A stretch of DNA of 17,606 bases from Brumimicrobium sp965656195 (GTDB lineage Bacteria; Bacteroidota; Bacteroidia; Flavobacteriales_D; Crocinitomicaceae). The notes under the pieces were generated by a model that worked only from the letters and a program-made list of their open reading frames with translations, was not told where the DNA came from and made no database searches. Each line of letters opens with the position of its first letter. The stretch's first letter is position 1. Shown here one piece after another: positions 7,997 to 15,230 of this stretch. The stretch spans positions 1 through 17,606 of the forward strand of contig CBFHJL010000062.1 of assembly GCA_965656195.1 (NCBI GenBank). Reading direction: 5' to 3'. A program made the position numbers and the translations under genes.

Positions 7997-9418
7997 ATGA
8001 AAAGAACAAAAATAGTAGCTACAATTGGTCCTGCATCTTCAGATAAGGCAACACTGCTTTCAATGATGAAAAAAGGGATGAATGTAGCAAGATTAAACTT
8101 CTCACATGGAAGTTTTGATGATCACAAAAAAGTGATTAACAACATAAGGGATCTTAATAAGGAAACAGGTTTAAATGTGGCCTTATTAGCAGATCTTCAA
8201 GGTCCTAAGATCAGGACTCAAAAAATGAAAGACAATGGTGTAGAGTTAATTTCTGGTCAGACTTCGACTATCGTTACGACTGAAGACTATGAAGGGACTG
8301 CAGAAAGATTTGCGATTAATTACCCTCAGCTTCCTTCAGATGTAAAACCAGGTGAAAAGATTAGGTTAGACGATGGAAAATTAGAACTTGAAGTGATTAA
8401 AACAGATGGCGATTCAGAGATCGAAACAAAAGTCGTACATGGAGGAGTACTTTCTTCTAACAAAGGAGTGAACCTTCCCAATACAACTATTTCTTTGCCG
8501 TCATTAACTGAAAAGGATTTAGAGGATCTAGAATTCGCTTTGGAACAAGATGTTGACTGGGTAGGTCTGTCATTTGTGAGATCTGCAAGAGACATCATAG
8601 AGTTGAAACACATTATTAAGAAGCACAGGGTTAAGGCACGAGTCGTAGCTAAAATTGAGAAGCCTGAAGCTATTGATGATATTGATGAAATTATACGACA
8701 GACAGATGCTATCATGGTCGCAAGAGGTGATTTAGGCGTTGAGATTCCTATGGAGGATGTTCCTTTGGTTCAAAAAATGCTAATCAAGAAGTGTTATTTA
8801 CATGCTAAACCCATTATCGTCGCAACACAGATGATGGAAAGCATGATTGATAATTATACTCCTACTCGAGCAGAGGTCAATGATGTTGCCAACGCAGTTT
8901 TAGATGGTGCAGATGCTGTTATGCTCTCTGGAGAAACGTCAGTAGGTAAGTTCCCCGTTCGCGTTATCGAAGCGATGAGTAAGATTGTTTCTAAAATAGA
9001 GGAGTCTGATACTATCTATCACAAAGAAGAGCTTCCAGAAAAAAATCAGGAACGTTTTATTTCTGATTCAATTTGTTTCAACGCCACTAGATTAGGACAA
9101 CGTGTTGAGGCAAAAGCAATAGTCACGATGTCATTTTCGGGATATACTGCATATAAAATCGCTTCTCAGCGACCAAAAGCTCCGATTTATGTTTTTACTA
9201 GTAACAAAGAGATACTAACGCAACTCAACCTTATATGGGGTGTTAAAGGTATTTTTTATGATAAAATGGTAAGTACAGACCATACAATTGCAGATATAAA
9301 ATATCTACTGAAGAAAAATGGTTTCTTAAAGACAGGAGACCTTGTTGTAAATATTGCCTCAATGCCCATTGAATCAAAAGGTAAATCAAATATGCTTAAG
9401 CTTAGTTACGTTGAATAA
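7997..9418 (+). CDS. pyk: Pyruvate kinase
   Basis: Final glycolytic enzyme; it transfers phosphate from phosphoenolpyruvate to ADP and yields pyruvate and ATP in the cytoplasm. At 473 residues it has the normal length for the bacterial single-C-domain form. Conserved parts: TKIVATIGPAS (4-14), NVARLNFSHGS (29-39) with the phosphate-binding Arg, ADLQGPKIR (65-73), the family signature AKIEKPEAIDDIDEII (about 218-233), MVARGDLGVEIP (240-251) with the metal-binding Asp, and ATQMMESM (276-283). The C-terminal domain (about 350-473) would hold the allosteric site. It is the second gene of the unit starting at 7535 and is followed, 18 bases later, by a perfect terminator hairpin. Confidence 0.97.
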   Translation: MKRTKIVATIGPASSDKATLLSMMKKGMNVARLNFSHGSFDDHKKVINNIRDLNKETGLNVALLADLQGPKIRTQKMKDNGVELISGQTSTIVTTEDYEGTAERFAINYPQLPSDVKPGEKIRLDDGKLELEVIKTDGDSEIETKVVHGGVLSSNKGVNLPNTTISLPSLTEKDLEDLEFALEQDVDWVGLSFVRSARDIIELKHIIKKHRVKARVVAKIEKPEAIDDIDEIIRQTDAIMVARGDLGVEIPMEDVPLVQKMLIKKCYLHAKPIIVATQMMESMIDNYTPTRAEVNDVANAVLDGADAVMLSGETSVGKFPVRVIEAMSKIVSKIEESDTIYHKEELPEKNQERFISDSICFNATRLGQRVEAKAIVTMSFSGYTAYKIASQRPKAPIYVFTSNKEILTQLNLIWGVKGIFYDKMVSTDHTIADIKYLLKKNGFLKTGDLVVNIASMPIESKGKSNMLKLSYVE

Positions 9419-9436
9419 CGTACACTTTAAAGTATT

Positions 9437-9464
9437 AAAAAAGAGGGCTCACGCCCTCTTTTTT
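9437..9464. terminator. Two-way rho-independent terminator after pyk
   Basis: A perfect 12-bp inverted repeat with loop TCAC (9449-9452): AAAAAAGAGGGC at 9437-9448 pairs with GCCCTCTTTTTT at 9453-9464. The GC-rich centre is flanked by six A on one side and six T on the other, so it can end transcription of pyk on the forward strand and of the 9480-9986 gene on the reverse strand. Confidence 0.93.
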
Positions 9465-9479
9465 AATTTCATATCAATA

Positions 9480-9986
9480 CTAATTCAATATATAACGGAT
9501 TGCAAATCCTCCTCCCCAGCCCCAGGCTCCAGAATTAATAATTCCAAAGTAAGGTCCTACATCCAAAGCGATATCAATAGGAAGATTTAGTACGCTTTCT
9601 AAATTCCAGTCCAGACCAACAGCTCCATTCGCTCCTAAATAGAGTCCTGTGCTGTAATCACCACCATAAACTGGGTGACTTGTCCATTTTCCTCTCCATG
9701 ATCCAACGGTTCCACCTAGACCGAGGTACCAATCTAAACCAATAGATTCATCAAGACCGTGTTGCCATTCATACATTGCTTGAGCATTGAAGTGATATCG
9801 ACCAAGCCCAACGGTTGCCTCTATGGCATTACTACCGGCAAAAAAATGTTTTATATTTAGACCTGGACCACCATCCAAACCACCGCCAACATTTCCAAAT
9901 TTAGCACCTATCGCTGTCTCGTAGGACTGTCCAGATGCGAATAGGCTGCAAATCATAACAAAAACTACAACTCCTAATTTCTTCAT
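9480..9986 (-). CDS. Small exported outer-membrane beta-barrel-like protein
   Basis: A 168-residue protein with signal peptide MKKLGVVVFVMICSLFASGQ. The mature part is rich in Gly and aromatic residues in alternating patterns (LGRYHFNAQAMYEW, DWYLGLGGTVGSW, GAWGWGGGFAIRYILN), as in 8-strand outer-membrane barrels. The family is not recognised. The ATG at 9986 is chosen over an in-frame GTG at 10013 because it begins directly with the positively charged signal-peptide start, and because the likely promoter (CAAAGCTA on the forward strand, 10013-10020) overlaps the GTG. It lies 115 bases downstream of the amidase on the same strand, with its own candidate promoter, so separate transcription is likely. 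Confidence 0.65.
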   Translation of the reverse strand: MKKLGVVVFVMICSLFASGQSYETAIGAKFGNVGGGLDGGPGLNIKHFFAGSNAIEATVGLGRYHFNAQAMYEWQHGLDESIGLDWYLGLGGTVGSWRGKWTSHPVYGGDYSTGLYLGANGAVGLDWNLESVLNLPIDIALDVGPYFGIINSGAWGWGGGFAIRYILN

Positions 9987-10012
9987 TTCCTTAATTTGTT
10001 TTGAATATTTCA

Positions 10013-10020
10013 CAAAGCTA
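10013..10020 (-). promoter_or_regulatory. Candidate promoter for the small outer-membrane protein
   Basis: The reverse strand reads TAGCTTTG here, a match to TAnnTTTG. A TTTG at 10048-10045 (reverse strand) may be the -33 element, with a long 24-base spacer. The predicted start of transcription near 10006 supports the ATG at 9986 as start codon. Confidence 0.4.
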
Positions 10021-10101
10021 ACAGAAAATAAACCTACCTCATAACAAACTAAAATTAATCATTTATGTAAATGACAAGACTAGTCTGCAAGCTACATTTA
10101 G

Positions 10102-13100
10102 TTAATGAATCAATTTTCTTTCAAAAGTTTGACCATTTACAGACACTCTTAAAGTATACATACCCTTTGCTAGATTGGGAGTAAAACATTCAACTTTAGA
10201 AATACCTTGAGGCTTCGCCCATTTCTGTATCAATTTTCCATTATTATCGTACATTGCAACCAAAGCTTTTCCAACTCCTTTATCAAATTCAACTACAAAT
10301 TGTCCTTCAAAAGGGTTAGGGTAAATCAACAAATTCCCAAAACTCGTCATTTCCTCTATACCTACTCCGCTGAATAGGTACTGACCATCAGAAGATACAA
10401 TAGCTGACTTCAGTCCAGCATTATTAACGGCACGAACATTTACAAAGTAGTCAGTATTTGGAGTCAACGTTAATCCGGTTAAGGTCGCATTAAGCACACT
10501 CCCGACATTAGACCAGGCTACTGAATTTGAATCACCTGCTATTGTCCCAACACTTAACTCATAATGACTTATATCCGAATGGCTATCCGCTGCCTGATTC
10601 CAATATGCTGTTATTTCATTCGACGTGTAAAATGTATCCGCATCAACAGATGAAAGGTCGGACACAGCAGTTAACCCCACCGGTGGCGTCCAGTCTACGT
10701 TTAGTTCTAAATAATCAATTGCCGACAAGTTCTGTGCAGTATCTTGAATAATCGATTTGACTTTACCTGAGATAGTATTGGGGTCAGGATTTTGAAAACG
10801 CAGTGCAGATGAAGGGGTTCCTACATCAACTTGAACCGAAGGAAACCTTGATCTGTATACCTTAAAGTTATCTATAGCTAAATTCGAGTTACCACTTCTG
10901 AATGAAACATAATCTCCAGTTGTAAGAGGAGTGTCGTCAGTCCATTCTCCGATAAGATCATCATTCTTATACACAAATGTTTCGCCTGTAATACGATCAT
11001 AAATGACTTTAACATCCATCCACACTCCCTCGCTAAATTCAACCGGAATAACTTTTTCCTGTGTAAAAGTATCATTACTCACACTATAGAATTCAAGAGT
11101 TTGAAGCTCTTGTCTAAACCATACAAAATAAGAGTTACCTCTATTTGTTTCAGATGGATCATCACAGAAATAATGCATCCCGGCTCTTCTGTTGTTTCCA
11201 GATCCATCTATTTTAAATTGAAAATGATATAAATATCGGTTAGATAGATCGTGTTTAACTTGAGTATAAATATTGGTATTTAAAAGCGACTCGTCCGTTT
11301 GTTCTAGGTATCCGTTTGTAACATTCCAAGAACCTTCATCTACAATCCAGTCCTGATCTATTGCGCCTTGATCAAAGTTGTCAGAATAAAATCCAAGGTC
11401 TGCGTTTCCACGCCATTTCGTTCCATCGAAATCAATAACTTGATAAAATGCTTTCTGAACTCCACTTCCATTGGCATTATCTTCATCTTGGAAAGATGCA
11501 GTGAAAGCTGCAGTCTGCCAGTTATTGTTAACTGAACCAACGGTAGATGGATCAGTCCAATCCACATAGATGTTTTTTGCTGATGCAACTGACCAATTAT
11601 CAGCACCATCTATTACAATAGAGTTTACACGACAAGCATCTTGTTGTTGATTTGGAGATTCGAATCGAGCATCTTTAGTTACTTGGGGTCCAACCAATAT
11701 CTTCTCTTGGAAATCTCTATCAATGCGAACTTTAAAATTATCAAAGTAAGCAAGTGCATCTCCATTTCTCAATGAAATATGCGTTCCAGAGGTTAAAGGT
11801 GTCGCATCAATGTGAGAAGCAACACGCTCGTCATTTACAAAGGCGTCAATCTCTCCTGTTGAAGGGTCGTAGGTAACTTTATAGTCGTACCATGTCCCAG
11901 CATCAATGGTGTGCGGAATATCCGAAACTAGAACGATATTATTATTATCAACCTCATATATCTGAACTAAATTATTATCTGGACGAAAATACACCATATA
12001 AGAATTCCCTAGTTGCGTTTGAGAAGGATCATCAGCAAAGAAATGGATTCCTGATCTACGATTTGTACCTGACCCATCCACCATGGCAGACCATTGATAC
12101 AAATACTTGTGGTTACTATTTTGATTTACCTCAGCATGTATGTTTGTATTTCCCTCTGACTCGTCAGATTGCAGAATTGTTCCGTTATTAATTACCCATG
12201 TCCCCGTTTGAACAGTCCAATCTGGATGAATAGTAGATGTGAAGTTGTCACTAAAAAACCCATTATCTGCATTACCTCTCCATTCTGTACCATCATATTC
12301 TAAAACTTGATAGTACTGTCGTTCAATACCAGAACCTCCAGGGTTGTCATTATCATCGAACTCTGCCCAAAAATCAAACCCTCTCCATTCATATGATGTG
12401 TTTACGCCAGTCGTTGGAGCTATTGCATCTGCATTTAGGTTATTACAATCATCAATAACATCTTGAACAGCCTGACGAATCGAAGGCATTCTGGCGTACA
12501 TATCGTTACCTGGACAACTCGTGTTTCCAATGTCTCTATGGCACGTTAAATTTTCCATGAATTGAACTCCATATGCTTGAGTTTGCATATTCGAAGACCC
12601 CAAAGGGTTTATCGCTTTATAATCGTACCACCAAGCAAGAAGATCGTACAGCTTATTCAGTTGAGCAGTGGTTGCAATAGATACATCTAAGTTTCCTGGA
12701 AAGTTAACACCGATAGATCCAGAATTGGCAGCACCAGCATGAGCTCCCCGCACATCAGACGTAGGAAGATTAGGATTATGCCGACCTTGGTAGAAATTTC
12801 CATCTTGATCGATAATATAATTATATCCAATATCAGCCCATCCTAACGTATTCACGTGATAATTATAATATGACCTTACTATAGCTTCTCCATTGGTATA
12901 TGTATTTGGTGAGGCACCATGATGAATGACAACATGTCCAGCATTAATATAAGTTGGTGTATAAGCGCTATTCACTTGCCAACAAGGTGCAGACCCACCA
13001 CACCAATCGGACCTAGGAATCATCGTTGGGAATTCGGGGCAATTGTTTTTTGGGACATTATTCAGATTTGTCTGGTCTAAACCTCTAATATCATCTTGGT

Positions 13101-13590
13101 TGTTGGGGATATCACCTTCAAAATTACCATCAAACAGATCCACCTGTATACCGTTAACCGAAACAGGTACTGTTATTTTTAATTCAAGATTCTGTTGGCT
13201 AGTAGCATCTAACGTGAAAAGTGCCTCAGTCCAATACTTATTAGTAGGGGTTTCGCCAGGCGTTACTTCAGCCTCAGTGTTTGTCCACTCAGACCATTCT
13301 CCGTTAGATCTTTGCGTACGATATGTCACAAGAAACAATGCAGGATCGAGCGCATGATTTGCAGAGTTAAAACCTACTCCAAAGCACGAGAACAAATGAT
13401 CAGGACTTAATATGAATGAGTGTGCTTGACCAGGATTTAATACACCTGGATAATTTGCAGAGGTAAAAGGCATTCCCAATTGACCTCCTTTGTTAGTTAA
13501 ATTACGTTGAGAAATTTGAGATGTTTGAATATCTTGTGCAAACAAAAAAGTTGTCGCCAAAAACATGGCGAAAGTGAGTAGTAATTTCAT
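10102..13590 (-). CDS. T9SS-exported PGRP-type N-acetylmuramoyl-L-alanine amidase with tandem nested repeat
   Basis: A 1162-residue secreted enzyme expected to cut the amide bond between N-acetylmuramic acid and the stem peptide. Order of parts: signal peptide (1-19, ending LFAQ); N-terminal beta-sandwich (about 35-160; YRTQRSNGEWSEW) like that preceding many bacterial PGRP amidases; PGRP/Amidase_2 domain (about 188-382) with zinc-site residues in VIHHG (His223/His224), a Tyr in DIGYNYII (256 or 258), His351 and Cys359 in HRDIGNTSC; two copies of a 289-residue repeat (391-679 and 680-968), each holding a LamG-like jelly roll; a fibronectin type III domain (about 968-1072); and a T9SS sorting domain (about 1083-1162) with NLLIYPNPFEGQFVVEF and a final GMYTLRVSVNG. 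The catalytic set looks complete. Likely roles are attack on peptidoglycan of other bacteria or wall turnover. Located next to a marC gene in divergent orientation. Confidence 0.93.
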   Translation of the reverse strand: MKLLLTFAMFLATTFLFAQDIQTSQISQRNLTNKGGQLGMPFTSANYPGVLNPGQAHSFILSPDHLFSCFGVGFNSANHALDPALFLVTYRTQRSNGEWSEWTNTEAEVTPGETPTNKYWTEALFTLDATSQQNLELKITVPVSVNGIQVDLFDGNFEGDIPNNQDDIRGLDQTNLNNVPKNNCPEFPTMIPRSDWCGGSAPCWQVNSAYTPTYINAGHVVIHHGASPNTYTNGEAIVRSYYNYHVNTLGWADIGYNYIIDQDGNFYQGRHNPNLPTSDVRGAHAGAANSGSIGVNFPGNLDVSIATTAQLNKLYDLLAWWYDYKAINPLGSSNMQTQAYGVQFMENLTCHRDIGNTSCPGNDMYARMPSIRQAVQDVIDDCNNLNADAIAPTTGVNTSYEWRGFDFWAEFDDNDNPGGSGIERQYYQVLEYDGTEWRGNADNGFFSDNFTSTIHPDWTVQTGTWVINNGTILQSDESEGNTNIHAEVNQNSNHKYLYQWSAMVDGSGTNRRSGIHFFADDPSQTQLGNSYMVYFRPDNNLVQIYEVDNNNIVLVSDIPHTIDAGTWYDYKVTYDPSTGEIDAFVNDERVASHIDATPLTSGTHISLRNGDALAYFDNFKVRIDRDFQEKILVGPQVTKDARFESPNQQQDACRVNSIVIDGADNWSVASAKNIYVDWTDPSTVGSVNNNWQTAAFTASFQDEDNANGSGVQKAFYQVIDFDGTKWRGNADLGFYSDNFDQGAIDQDWIVDEGSWNVTNGYLEQTDESLLNTNIYTQVKHDLSNRYLYHFQFKIDGSGNNRRAGMHYFCDDPSETNRGNSYFVWFRQELQTLEFYSVSNDTFTQEKVIPVEFSEGVWMDVKVIYDRITGETFVYKNDDLIGEWTDDTPLTTGDYVSFRSGNSNLAIDNFKVYRSRFPSVQVDVGTPSSALRFQNPDPNTISGKVKSIIQDTAQNLSAIDYLELNVDWTPPVGLTAVSDLSSVDADTFYTSNEITAYWNQAADSHSDISHYELSVGTIAGDSNSVAWSNVGSVLNATLTGLTLTPNTDYFVNVRAVNNAGLKSAIVSSDGQYLFSGVGIEEMTSFGNLLIYPNPFEGQFVVEFDKGVGKALVAMYDNNGKLIQKWAKPQGISKVECFTPNLAKGMYTLRVSVNGQTFERKLIH
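10687..11553 (-). repeat. Amidase repeat copy 2 (residues 680-968)
   Basis: Encodes the second 289-residue unit. Landmarks FYQVIDFDGTKWRGNADLGF (715-734), GSGNNRRAG (796-804) and IDNFKVY (906-912) each have a counterpart 289-290 residues earlier. The unit ends in VDWT, the same joint that precedes it. Confidence 0.85.
11554..12420 (-). repeat. Amidase repeat copy 1 (residues 391-679)
   Basis: Encodes the first 289-residue unit. Landmarks YYQVLEYDGTEWRGNADNGF (426-445), GSGTNRRSG (506-514) and FDNFKVR (616-622) match those of copy 2. The divergence between copies is substantial, so the duplication is old and not a recent recombination product. Confidence 0.85.
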
Positions 13591-13607
13591 TGAATAATGG
13601 TTTGAAA

Positions 13608-13615
13608 CAAAGTTA
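13608..13615 (-). promoter_or_regulatory. Candidate promoter for the amidase gene
   Basis: The reverse strand reads TAACTTTG, matching TAnnTTTG, 18 bases before the ATG at 13590. No clear TTG is seen at the -33 position; a 13-base palindrome (13637-13649) lies there instead. Confidence 0.4.
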
Positions 13616-13636
13616 ATTGATTATTAGCGCATAAAA

Positions 13637-13649
13637 GAAAGATTCTTTC
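13637..13649. promoter_or_regulatory. Palindrome between the amidase and marC
   Basis: GAAAGA-T-TCTTTC is a perfect 6-bp inverted repeat around one base. It lies at the -33 region of the amidase promoter and 35 bases upstream of the marC -7 box, a suitable place for an operator acting on one or both divergent genes. No protein can be named, and an AT-rich intergenic region yields such repeats by chance. Confidence 0.25.
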
Positions 13650-13683
13650 ATTAATTTCATTATTATAATCTGGAAAAAGGATT

Positions 13684-13691
13684 TACCTTTG
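13684..13691 (+). promoter_or_regulatory. Candidate promoter for marC
   Basis: TACCTTTG matches TAnnTTTG, 37 bases before the ATG at 13729, so transcription would start near 13698. No clear -33 TTG is seen. Confidence 0.4.
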
Positions 13692-13728
13692 CCGCTTTTT
13701 TCAATTTAACTAATAAAATTACTGAATC

Positions 13729-14325
13729 ATGGGAGACTTCTTAAATGGGTTTGACCTCAATGAAATTTTCAAAGCAATCATGGTACTTTTCGCCGTAATA
13801 GACATCATTGGATCGATACCTCTTATTATTAAAATCAAGGAAACATCTGGAGATATTCATGCTATGCGTATCACCGTTGTATCATTAATAATAATGATCG
13901 CGTTTTTGATCGCTGGAGAAAGCATTTTAAAACTATTCGGAGTGAACGTAGAATCATTCGCCGTGGCAGGTGCATTCATTCTTTTTGCCATGGCAATTGA
14001 AATGGTAATGGGAATCGAGATATTTAGAGAAACACCGGTTAAAGGTAAAAGTGCTGGAATCGTTCCTTTAGCATTTCCTATAATCGCAGGAGCAGGTTCC
14101 ATGACTTCTTTAATCTCATTAAGAGCAGAGTACGCAATGGTGAATATTCTCGTTGCAATTTTGATTAACATGGTTATCGTTTTAATAGTTCTTAAACTAA
14201 CGAGAAGAATCGAGAGGATTTTAGGTCAAGGAGGTGTTGCCATTATAAAAAAGGTATTCGGAATTATACTTCTGGCAATCGCGATAAAGCTTTTTGCCTC
14301 TAACGTGCCTAGTCTATTCCAATAA
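13729..14325 (+). CDS. MarC-family integral membrane protein
   Basis: A 198-residue inner-membrane protein of the MarC/UPF0056 family, normal in length. It shows two related halves of three membrane segments each: residues about 12-34, 46-68 and 75-95, then 108-130, 135-155 and 172-192. Family marks are VIDIIGSIPLI (22-32), which replaces the common DPxGxxP, and FPIIAGAGSMTSLISL (115-130), the counterpart of the second-half GPG loop. The family was once thought to serve in multiple antibiotic resistance, but that role was not supported; its transport substrate is unclear. The gene stands alone between a divergent amidase and a convergent superoxide dismutase and ends directly at a terminator hairpin. 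Confidence 0.92.
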   Translation: MGDFLNGFDLNEIFKAIMVLFAVIDIIGSIPLIIKIKETSGDIHAMRITVVSLIIMIAFLIAGESILKLFGVNVESFAVAGAFILFAMAIEMVMGIEIFRETPVKGKSAGIVPLAFPIIAGAGSMTSLISLRAEYAMVNILVAILINMVIVLIVLKLTRRIERILGQGGVAIIKKVFGIILLAIAIKLFASNVPSLFQ

Positions 14326-14355
14326 AAAAGTGGAATCATTACTGATTCCACTTTT
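14326..14355. terminator. Two-way terminator between marC and the superoxide dismutase gene
   Basis: A perfect 13-bp inverted repeat: AAAAGTGGAATCA (14326-14338), loop TTAC (14339-14342), TGATTCCACTTTT (14343-14355). It begins at the base after the marC stop codon and ends 24 bases before the convergent gene's stop. A and T runs on either side suit termination in both directions. Confidence 0.88.
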
Positions 14356-14378
14356 AACTTAAACTTTAATTCGCCGAT

Positions 14379-14978
14379 TTATTTCGCAGCTGCATAGTTT
14401 TTGGATACCTCATCCCAGTTGATAACATTAAAGAATGCCTCAATATAATCTGGACGACGGTTTTGGTAATTCAAATAATATGCATGCTCCCAAACATCCA
14501 ATCCTAAAATTGGCGTTCCTCCACAACCTTCTCCCATTACCGGATTGTCTTGGTTAGGTGTTGAACATACCTCTAAGTTTCCGTTTGTCACGCAAAGCCA
14601 AGCCCATCCTGAACCGAATTGAGTAGCCGCTGCTTTAGAAAACTCGTCTTTGAAATTTTCGTAAGACCCGAATTTGCTGTTGATTGCATCTCCAAGCTCA
14701 CCTGATGGGTGCCCACCTCCATTTGGGGACATCACTCTCCAAAATAGACTATGATTGTAAAATCCACCTCCATTGTTACGGATTGCGGCTGCACCTTTTC
14801 CATCTTTTAATATTTGTTCAATTGATTTCCCCTCATGATCAGTACCTTCAATTGCTGCGTTTAGCTTAGATGTATATCCAGCATGATGCTTTCCATGGTG
14901 GATTTCCATTGTTTTCGCATCAATATGTGGTTCGAGTGCATCATATGCATAAGGTAAATCTGGTAATTCAAATGCCAT
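14379..14978 (-). CDS. sodA: Superoxide dismutase, Fe/Mn family
   Basis: Converts superoxide to oxygen and hydrogen peroxide. The 199-residue product is of normal length and begins MAFELPDLPYAYDALEPHID, very close to E. coli SodA. Metal ligands are His27 (in EIHHGKHH), His76 (NHSLFW), Asp161 and His165 (DVWEHAYYLNY). The Gly-Gly/Phe pattern GGGFYNHSLFW and the run MSPNGGG point to the Mn-type or cambialistic group, but metal use cannot be fixed from sequence. There is no signal peptide, so it is cytoplasmic. The ATG at 14978 is chosen over an in-frame ATG at 15026, which would add 16 residues unlike the family and lies upstream of the probable transcription start. Cys129, Cys138 and Cys152 are noted; their role is unknown. 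Confidence 0.96.
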   Translation of the reverse strand: MAFELPDLPYAYDALEPHIDAKTMEIHHGKHHAGYTSKLNAAIEGTDHEGKSIEQILKDGKGAAAIRNNGGGFYNHSLFWRVMSPNGGGHPSGELGDAINSKFGSYENFKDEFSKAAATQFGSGWAWLCVTNGNLEVCSTPNQDNPVMGEGCGGTPILGLDVWEHAYYLNYQNRRPDYIEAFFNVINWDEVSKNYAAAK

Positions 14979-15014
14979 TTTTTTGTGTTTTTTTGGTTTA
15001 TAAATGTGTTCTAC

Positions 15015-15022
15015 CAAATGTA
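15015..15022 (-). promoter_or_regulatory. Candidate promoter for superoxide dismutase
   Basis: The reverse strand reads TACATTTG, matching TAnnTTTG, 36 bases before the ATG at 14978. No good -33 TTG was found. The leader would be T-poor on the reverse strand with long A runs (A-rich just before the ATG), common for strongly translated Bacteroidota genes. Confidence 0.45.
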
Positions 15023-15164
15023 ACACTTAAAAGACATATTTGATCAGAAGAAAAGTGTTTTTTTCAAAAATCTAAATCCGAAAAACCTTCAACACACTGT
15101 TATCTTGATACTTATAAAAACATAAAGATTAGACTAATTCTAAATAAAAATCTAATAGCTTTTC

Positions 15165-15177
15165 AATATCTGATATT
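15165..15177. promoter_or_regulatory. Palindrome upstream of the TPR/AraC regulator
   Basis: AATATC-T-GATATT is a perfect 6-bp inverted repeat around one base, 54 bases before the regulator's ATG. It may be a binding site for self-regulation. A weak -7-like box, TAATATTG at 15209-15216 (one mismatch to TAnnTTTG), lies between it and the gene. The rest of the 208-base gap 15023-15230 is AT-rich with no small gene seen. Confidence 0.25.
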
Positions 15178-15230
15178 TAATTGATGTAGAAAATCCAACA
15201 AGTCTCATTAATATTGCTCAAACTAATAGT

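Noticed and set aside
8326..8715. 129-codon open frame on the reverse strand within pyk
   Set aside because: It is the antisense shadow of a strongly conserved gene and shows no family likeness.
9354..9590. Open frame crossing the pyk stop and the terminator
   Set aside because: It overlaps pyk out of frame, runs through the perfect terminator hairpin and into the opposing gene.
9987..10013. GTG start extending the small outer-membrane protein by 9 residues
   Set aside because: It overlaps the candidate promoter, and the ATG at 9986 starts a better signal peptide.
10059..10086. Two small palindromes (TCATTTA-TG-TAAATGA and AGACTAGTCT) downstream of the amidase
   Set aside because: Stems are short, have almost no loop and no T tract; too weak to call a terminator or operator.
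14979..15026. Upstream ATG extending the superoxide dismutase by 16 residues
   Set aside because: MAFELPDLPYAYDALEPH is the known family start and the extension lies upstream of the probable transcription start.
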